Positions 4,737 to 6,850 of a stretch of DNA of 6,850 nt are shown here, piece by piece. The DNA is taken from contig USIX01000118.1 in assembly GCA_900554895.1 (NCBI GenBank), forward strand, positions 1-6,850. Direction: 5' to 3'. The translations under genes were made by a program, and so were the position numbers. Source of the DNA: an uncultured Megamonas sp. (GTDB lineage: Bacteria > Bacillota > Negativicutes > Selenomonadales > Selenomonadaceae). Positions within the stretch are counted from its first letter, which is position 1; each line of letters begins with the position of its first letter. The notes under the pieces are model-generated. The model was not told where the DNA came from. It worked only from the letters and a program-made list of their open reading frames with translations, and did not search any database.

Positions 4737-5971
4737 ACTTTCTCGTAAAATGGAGATGTCGTAAAGTCTTCACCATAGTAGCGGACGGGATTAAAACAGA
4801 GATTGTACAGTTCTGTGGCATACGTATCTATTGATAGCATTTTTTCAAGCGCCGTCAGATTTTCCTGGCGGCGTTTTTTACTGTCAAGATAAACTGCCGT
4901 TTTTGTTATAATCGGTATGGAGGATTTTTTCTTCAGGCAGCGCAGAATTTGCGTTCCTTTTTCGTTAAATGCCAAAACGCGGGCATATAGTGCACCGTTA
5001 TTATCGAACTCGTTTATCTGCTGTTTCGTTAAATCGAGCATGAGATATAAAAGCATTCGCTGCAATTTCGTTAAGGGATAGCGTTTTGATTTTAATACGC
5101 TTAAAAGTTCTGTTTGGTTTTCCGCATTTGCACAAGCTTTTAACAATTTATACTCTAATCCTTCATTTACACCATAGATTTTTTGTATATCTGTAAACTT
5201 ATAAAGACGCAGTTTCAGCAGGAGCGGCAAAAATAAATTTTCTTCAAGCGGCAGCTGATTTTGTTCATGAATTTGTTTTAGCAGATTAAATGTTTCTGGC
5301 GGAACAACTTGTTTAAGTTCGTCAAAATTGATATTATCTTTATAGAGACAATGTCTGATGGCAGTACCGCTGGCAAAGTTTTTTTGATAGTTTAAATCGT
5401 TGTGCTGAGCTTTAATGCGCTTTATGATATCGATATTGAAAGGAGCTTGCAGCTGTTGCAGTGCTTTTAGGTATTCGATACCTAAAATGGTATTGGGTGC
5501 TTTTAAAATCTCTTCGTTGATATTGGTGATTTTAGCTATACTTTTACTGACGGCAGAAGCATAGGACATACCTTGGGCAATTTGCTTTTGAAACAGTAGA
5601 GAAAACTCCGGCAGATGGAAACTTCGGGCGATACGGAGAAGCTCATCTTTGTCGGTATGTTCACTGCCGAAACAGATACTGTCTACACAGTTTAGTTTTT
5701 GCAGCAAATCAATACCGCCGAAAGCAAAATGCTGTGCGCTGCGCACGGCAAAAACGAAGGGAAGCTCGATGACCAAATCAATACCGCCGGCGACGGCAAG
5801 ACGGGCACGCTGCCATTTGTTTAGAATTGCCGCTTCACCGCGTTGCGTAAAATTACCGCTCATTACGGCGATAAAATGACTGTGGGGATTATTTTCTAGA
5901 TGTTTTTCAACTAAGTATTTATGTCCATTGTGAAAGGGATTGTATTCACTGATAATACCGGTTATTTGCAT
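4733..5971 (-). CDS. tmcAL: TmcAL (YlbM), tRNA(Met) cytidine acetate ligase
   Basis: This cytosolic enzyme uses ATP and acetate to make N4-acetylcytidine at the wobble position (C34) of elongator tRNA(Met), the bacillar alternative to TmcA. It has 412 residues, close to the ~415 of B. subtilis YlbM. The N-terminal nucleotidyltransferase fold shows GIISEYNPFHNGH with the HxGH motif at 14-17, MSGNFTQRGEAAI at 37-49, KWQRARLAVAGGIDLVIELP at 52-71, FGSE at 101-104 and SGTAIR at 201-206, the second nucleotide-binding motif. AAGGAGG (complement of 5981-5987) lies nine bases before the ATG. It is divergent from yceD, and convergent with rodA with a four-base overlap of the gene ends. No obvious terminator for tmcAL itself is visible within the rodA end. 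I see no convincing promoter in the AT-rich region upstream. Confidence 0.94.
   Translation of the reverse strand: MQITGIISEYNPFHNGHKYLVEKHLENNPHSHFIAVMSGNFTQRGEAAILNKWQRARLAVAGGIDLVIELPFVFAVRSAQHFAFGGIDLLQKLNCVDSICFGSEHTDKDELLRIARSFHLPEFSLLFQKQIAQGMSYASAVSKSIAKITNINEEILKAPNTILGIEYLKALQQLQAPFNIDIIKRIKAQHNDLNYQKNFASGTAIRHCLYKDNINFDELKQVVPPETFNLLKQIHEQNQLPLEENLFLPLLLKLRLYKFTDIQKIYGVNEGLEYKLLKACANAENQTELLSVLKSKRYPLTKLQRMLLYLMLDLTKQQINEFDNNGALYARVLAFNEKGTQILRCLKKKSSIPIITKTAVYLDSKKRRQENLTALEKMLSIDTYATELYNLCFNPVRYYGEDFTTSPFYEKV
4847..4879 (+). terminator. rodA: Likely rodA terminator, antisense inside tmcAL
   Basis: CGCCGTCAG (4850-4858) pairs with CTGGCGGCG (4865-4873), nine pairs with one T-G wobble. 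The loop is six bases, and TTTTTT follows at 4874-4879. AAG at 4847-4849 can extend the stem into the T run. It is oriented for + strand transcripts and lies 111 bases beyond the rodA stop, within the tmcAL C-terminal coding region. In the minus direction no T run follows, so it should not stop tmcAL transcription. Confidence 0.75.
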
Positions 5972-5991
5972 GTTATTATTCCTCCTTGGGC

Positions 5992-6006
5992 TTGCTGTAT
6001 CAGCAA
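5992..6006 (-). promoter_or_regulatory. 15-base perfect palindrome just upstream of the tmcAL ribosome site
   Basis: TTGCTG-TAT-CAGCAA is a perfect inverted repeat four bases upstream of the tmcAL AAGGAGG. TATCAGCA recurs at 6020-6027, exactly 22 bases (about two helical turns) further upstream, and an inverted GCTGAT is at 6053-6058. It could be a repressor operator or a small leader hairpin. I recognise no specific regulator motif. Confidence 0.35.
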
Positions 6007-6188
6007 AATATTAAGAGCATATCAGCAGTATAATATTTTACCAGTTATGCTGGCTGATTTATATGTTTAAAATTTTTAGTTATTGTTTATTTTTCCGTAC
6101 ATCAAAGAAAAATGAACAACAACTCCTTAGGCTTGAAAATTATTTTAGCATACTGATAAAATTTTTCCCAAAAAATTACTATGTTTGT

Positions 6189-6217
6189 TTGACAAAATAT
6201 AAGGCTACGGCTATAAT
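6189..6217 (+). promoter_or_regulatory. Perfect consensus sigma-A promoter for yceD-rpmF
   Basis: TTGACA (6189-6194) and TATAAT (6212-6217) are separated by the ideal 17 bases. Upstream lies an A/T tract (AAATTTTTCCCAAAAAATT, about 6159-6177) that could act as an UP element. Transcription should start near 6224, only about 12 bases before the first ATG of yceD. The rest of the 249-base gap back to tmcAL is AT-rich and holds no other gene that I can see. Confidence 0.85.
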
Positions 6218-6222
6218 GGATT

Positions 6223-6226
6223 GAGG
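6223..6226 (+). promoter_or_regulatory. yceD: Ribosome binding site deciding the yceD start
   Basis: GAGG lies nine bases before the ATG at 6236. The reading frame is open back to a TTG at 6221, but that codon lies upstream of or at the predicted transcription start near 6224 and has no ribosome site, so it cannot be the start. The motif itself would sit at the very 5' end of the message. Confidence 0.55.
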
Positions 6227-6235
6227 TTGATTTTA

Positions 6236-6745
6236 ATGATGAAAATAAATGTATCGGAAATAGCTGATAAAATCGGTTATGAAATGGTTTTCAGTTTTGA
6301 AACCGAACCCGAAAACATAGGACAGCTTATAGACGACTGTGAGCTAAAAGGTCCCATCATGGTCAAAGGAACCGCTGTGAATACGGGAACTTGTTTTCGT
6401 CTAGAAGGTGATATCGCCTGCACATTGGTATGCGTATGCGACCGGTGTCTGGAAAAATATCAGTTCGACGGCAATTATGAGTTCGCTGAAGAATTTACGC
6501 GTGACAAGAACCTGGCAAAAATTGAAGACATGAATTGTTTTGACGGCGATATTATCGATATCGGCGATTTAGTGCGCGATATTATAATTTCTGCTCAGCC
6601 GACAAAGCATTTGTGTAAAGAGGATTGCAAGGGGCTTTGCAGCGTATGCGGTGCTAATTTGAATAAAACCGAATGCGGTTGCAATAGGGAAAGCATTGAC
6701 CCGAGACTTGCGGCCTTGCAGGAATTATTAAAGAAAAACAAGTAA
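6236..6745 (+). CDS. yceD: YceD / DUF177 family protein, 23S rRNA accumulation factor
   Basis: DUF177 proteins are encoded next to rpmF in most bacteria and are linked to 23S rRNA accumulation or processing and large-subunit assembly; the molecular activity is not well defined. From ATG 6236 the product is 169 residues (168 if the adjacent ATG at 6239 is used). It begins with the typical KINVSEIAD. The conserved cysteines are VCVCDRCLEKY in the middle and, near the C-terminus, LCKEDCKGLCSVCGANLN followed by ECGC, a likely zinc-binding cluster of the Bacillota-type proteins. It ends with a basic, helical ALQELLKKNK tail. The gene is driven by a consensus promoter and followed 51 bases later by rpmF. 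A small A/T-rich hairpin spans its stop codon. Family assignment is secure; the start is chosen from the promoter and GAGG position. Confidence 0.93.
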   Translation: MMKINVSEIADKIGYEMVFSFETEPENIGQLIDDCELKGPIMVKGTAVNTGTCFRLEGDIACTLVCVCDRCLEKYQFDGNYEFAEEFTRDKNLAKIEDMNCFDGDIIDIGDLVRDIIISAQPTKHLCKEDCKGLCSVCGANLNKTECGCNRESIDPRLAALQELLKKNK

Positions 6746-6762
6746 AAGCAGTTTTGCTTTTT
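6744..6762 (+). terminator. Weak hairpin with T run between yceD and rpmF
   Basis: AAAAGCA (6744-6750) pairs with TGCTTTT (6755-6761) around a four-base loop. The 3' arm runs into a five-T stretch (6758-6762). Five of the seven pairs are A-T, so it is a weak terminator at best. It overlaps the yceD stop codon (6743-6745). It may reduce read-through or mark an RNA processing point between the two cistrons. No new promoter before rpmF is evident, so rpmF probably depends on read-through. Confidence 0.35.
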
Positions 6763-6796
6763 AAGTCTTTTATTTTGTTAAGGAGGTGTGTAGTCA

Positions 6797-6850
6797 ATGG
6801 CAGTACCTAAGCGTAAAATGTCAAAAGCTCGTCGTGACAGACGTCGTGCT
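6797..6850 (+). CDS. rpmF: Ribosomal protein bL32 (partial, cut by window end)
   Basis: The first 18 codons read MAVPKRKMSKARRDRRRA, the hallmark N-terminus of bL32, a small large-subunit protein of about 57-65 residues; the cysteine zinc ribbon of the family would follow beyond the window. A perfect AAGGAGGTG at 6780-6788 lies eight bases before the ATG. The position directly after yceD is the standard bacterial arrangement, usually followed by fatty-acid/phospholipid genes such as plsX, which cannot be seen here. Confidence 0.97.
   Translation, partial: MAVPKRKMSKARRDRRRA

Noticed and set aside
1..6850. CRISPR array, tRNA/rRNA gene, phage or defence system
   Set aside because: I saw no spaced long repeats, no cloverleaf or rRNA-like sequence, and no integrase, Cas or toxin-antitoxin motifs. 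Apart from the left 400 bases the window is metabolic and housekeeping genes.

Overview
The window looks like part of the chromosome of a low-to-moderate GC, strictly anaerobic member of the Bacillota. The rpmF start (MAVPKRKMSKARRD...), strong AAGGAGG-type ribosome sites, near-perfect TTGACA/TATAAT promoters, and the tmcAL / yceD / rpmF neighbourhood support this. A gut Negativicute (Selenomonas/Megamonas-like) is a plausible but unproven guess. The glycyl radical enzyme implies an oxygen-free lifestyle.

Layout. Bases 1-59 may be the last 18 codons of a membrane protein. Bases 60 to about 400 are a GC-rich (about 62 % by hand count over 61-360), purine-rich block full of short inverted repeats, unlike anything to its right, with no convincing gene. 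At about 395-407 it runs abruptly into the middle of a glycyl radical enzyme (GRE) gene, of which only the C-terminal ~249 codons are present. From there the genes are well behaved: a GRE activase (radical SAM) overlapping the GRE end, then a fructose-6-phosphate aldolase-type enzyme, closed by a strong terminator. A separate promoter drives a YfcE-type phosphodiesterase. Next comes a consensus promoter fused to a terminator, then rodA. The tRNA(Met) cytidine acetate ligase tmcAL converges on rodA with overlapping stop codons. Divergent from tmcAL, another perfect consensus promoter drives yceD and rpmF (cut by the window edge).

How the genes work together. GRE + activase + FSA-type aldolase is the same trio as E. 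coli ybiW/ybiY/fsaA. As I recall recent work, that GRE is a 1,5-anhydroglucitol-6-phosphate lyase: it forms 1-deoxyfructose-6-phosphate, which the aldolase splits into hydroxyacetone and glyceraldehyde-3-phosphate ('radical-mediated glycolysis'). The aldolase here carries the residues expected of FSA rather than transaldolase (Gln59, Tyr132), and the activase has the reduced four-Cys insert I recall from YbiY, so this is the best functional reading. The rest is housekeeping: cell-wall elongation (rodA), tRNA modification (tmcAL), and 23S rRNA/ribosome assembly (yceD, rpmF).

Points for a second look are the truncated GRE and its foreign-looking left flank (misassembly or real rearrangement), and three compact regulatory arrangements: a promoter whose start point lies inside the preceding terminator hairpin, an apparent rodA terminator buried antisense inside tmcAL, and a yceD promoter leaving a leader of only about a dozen bases.
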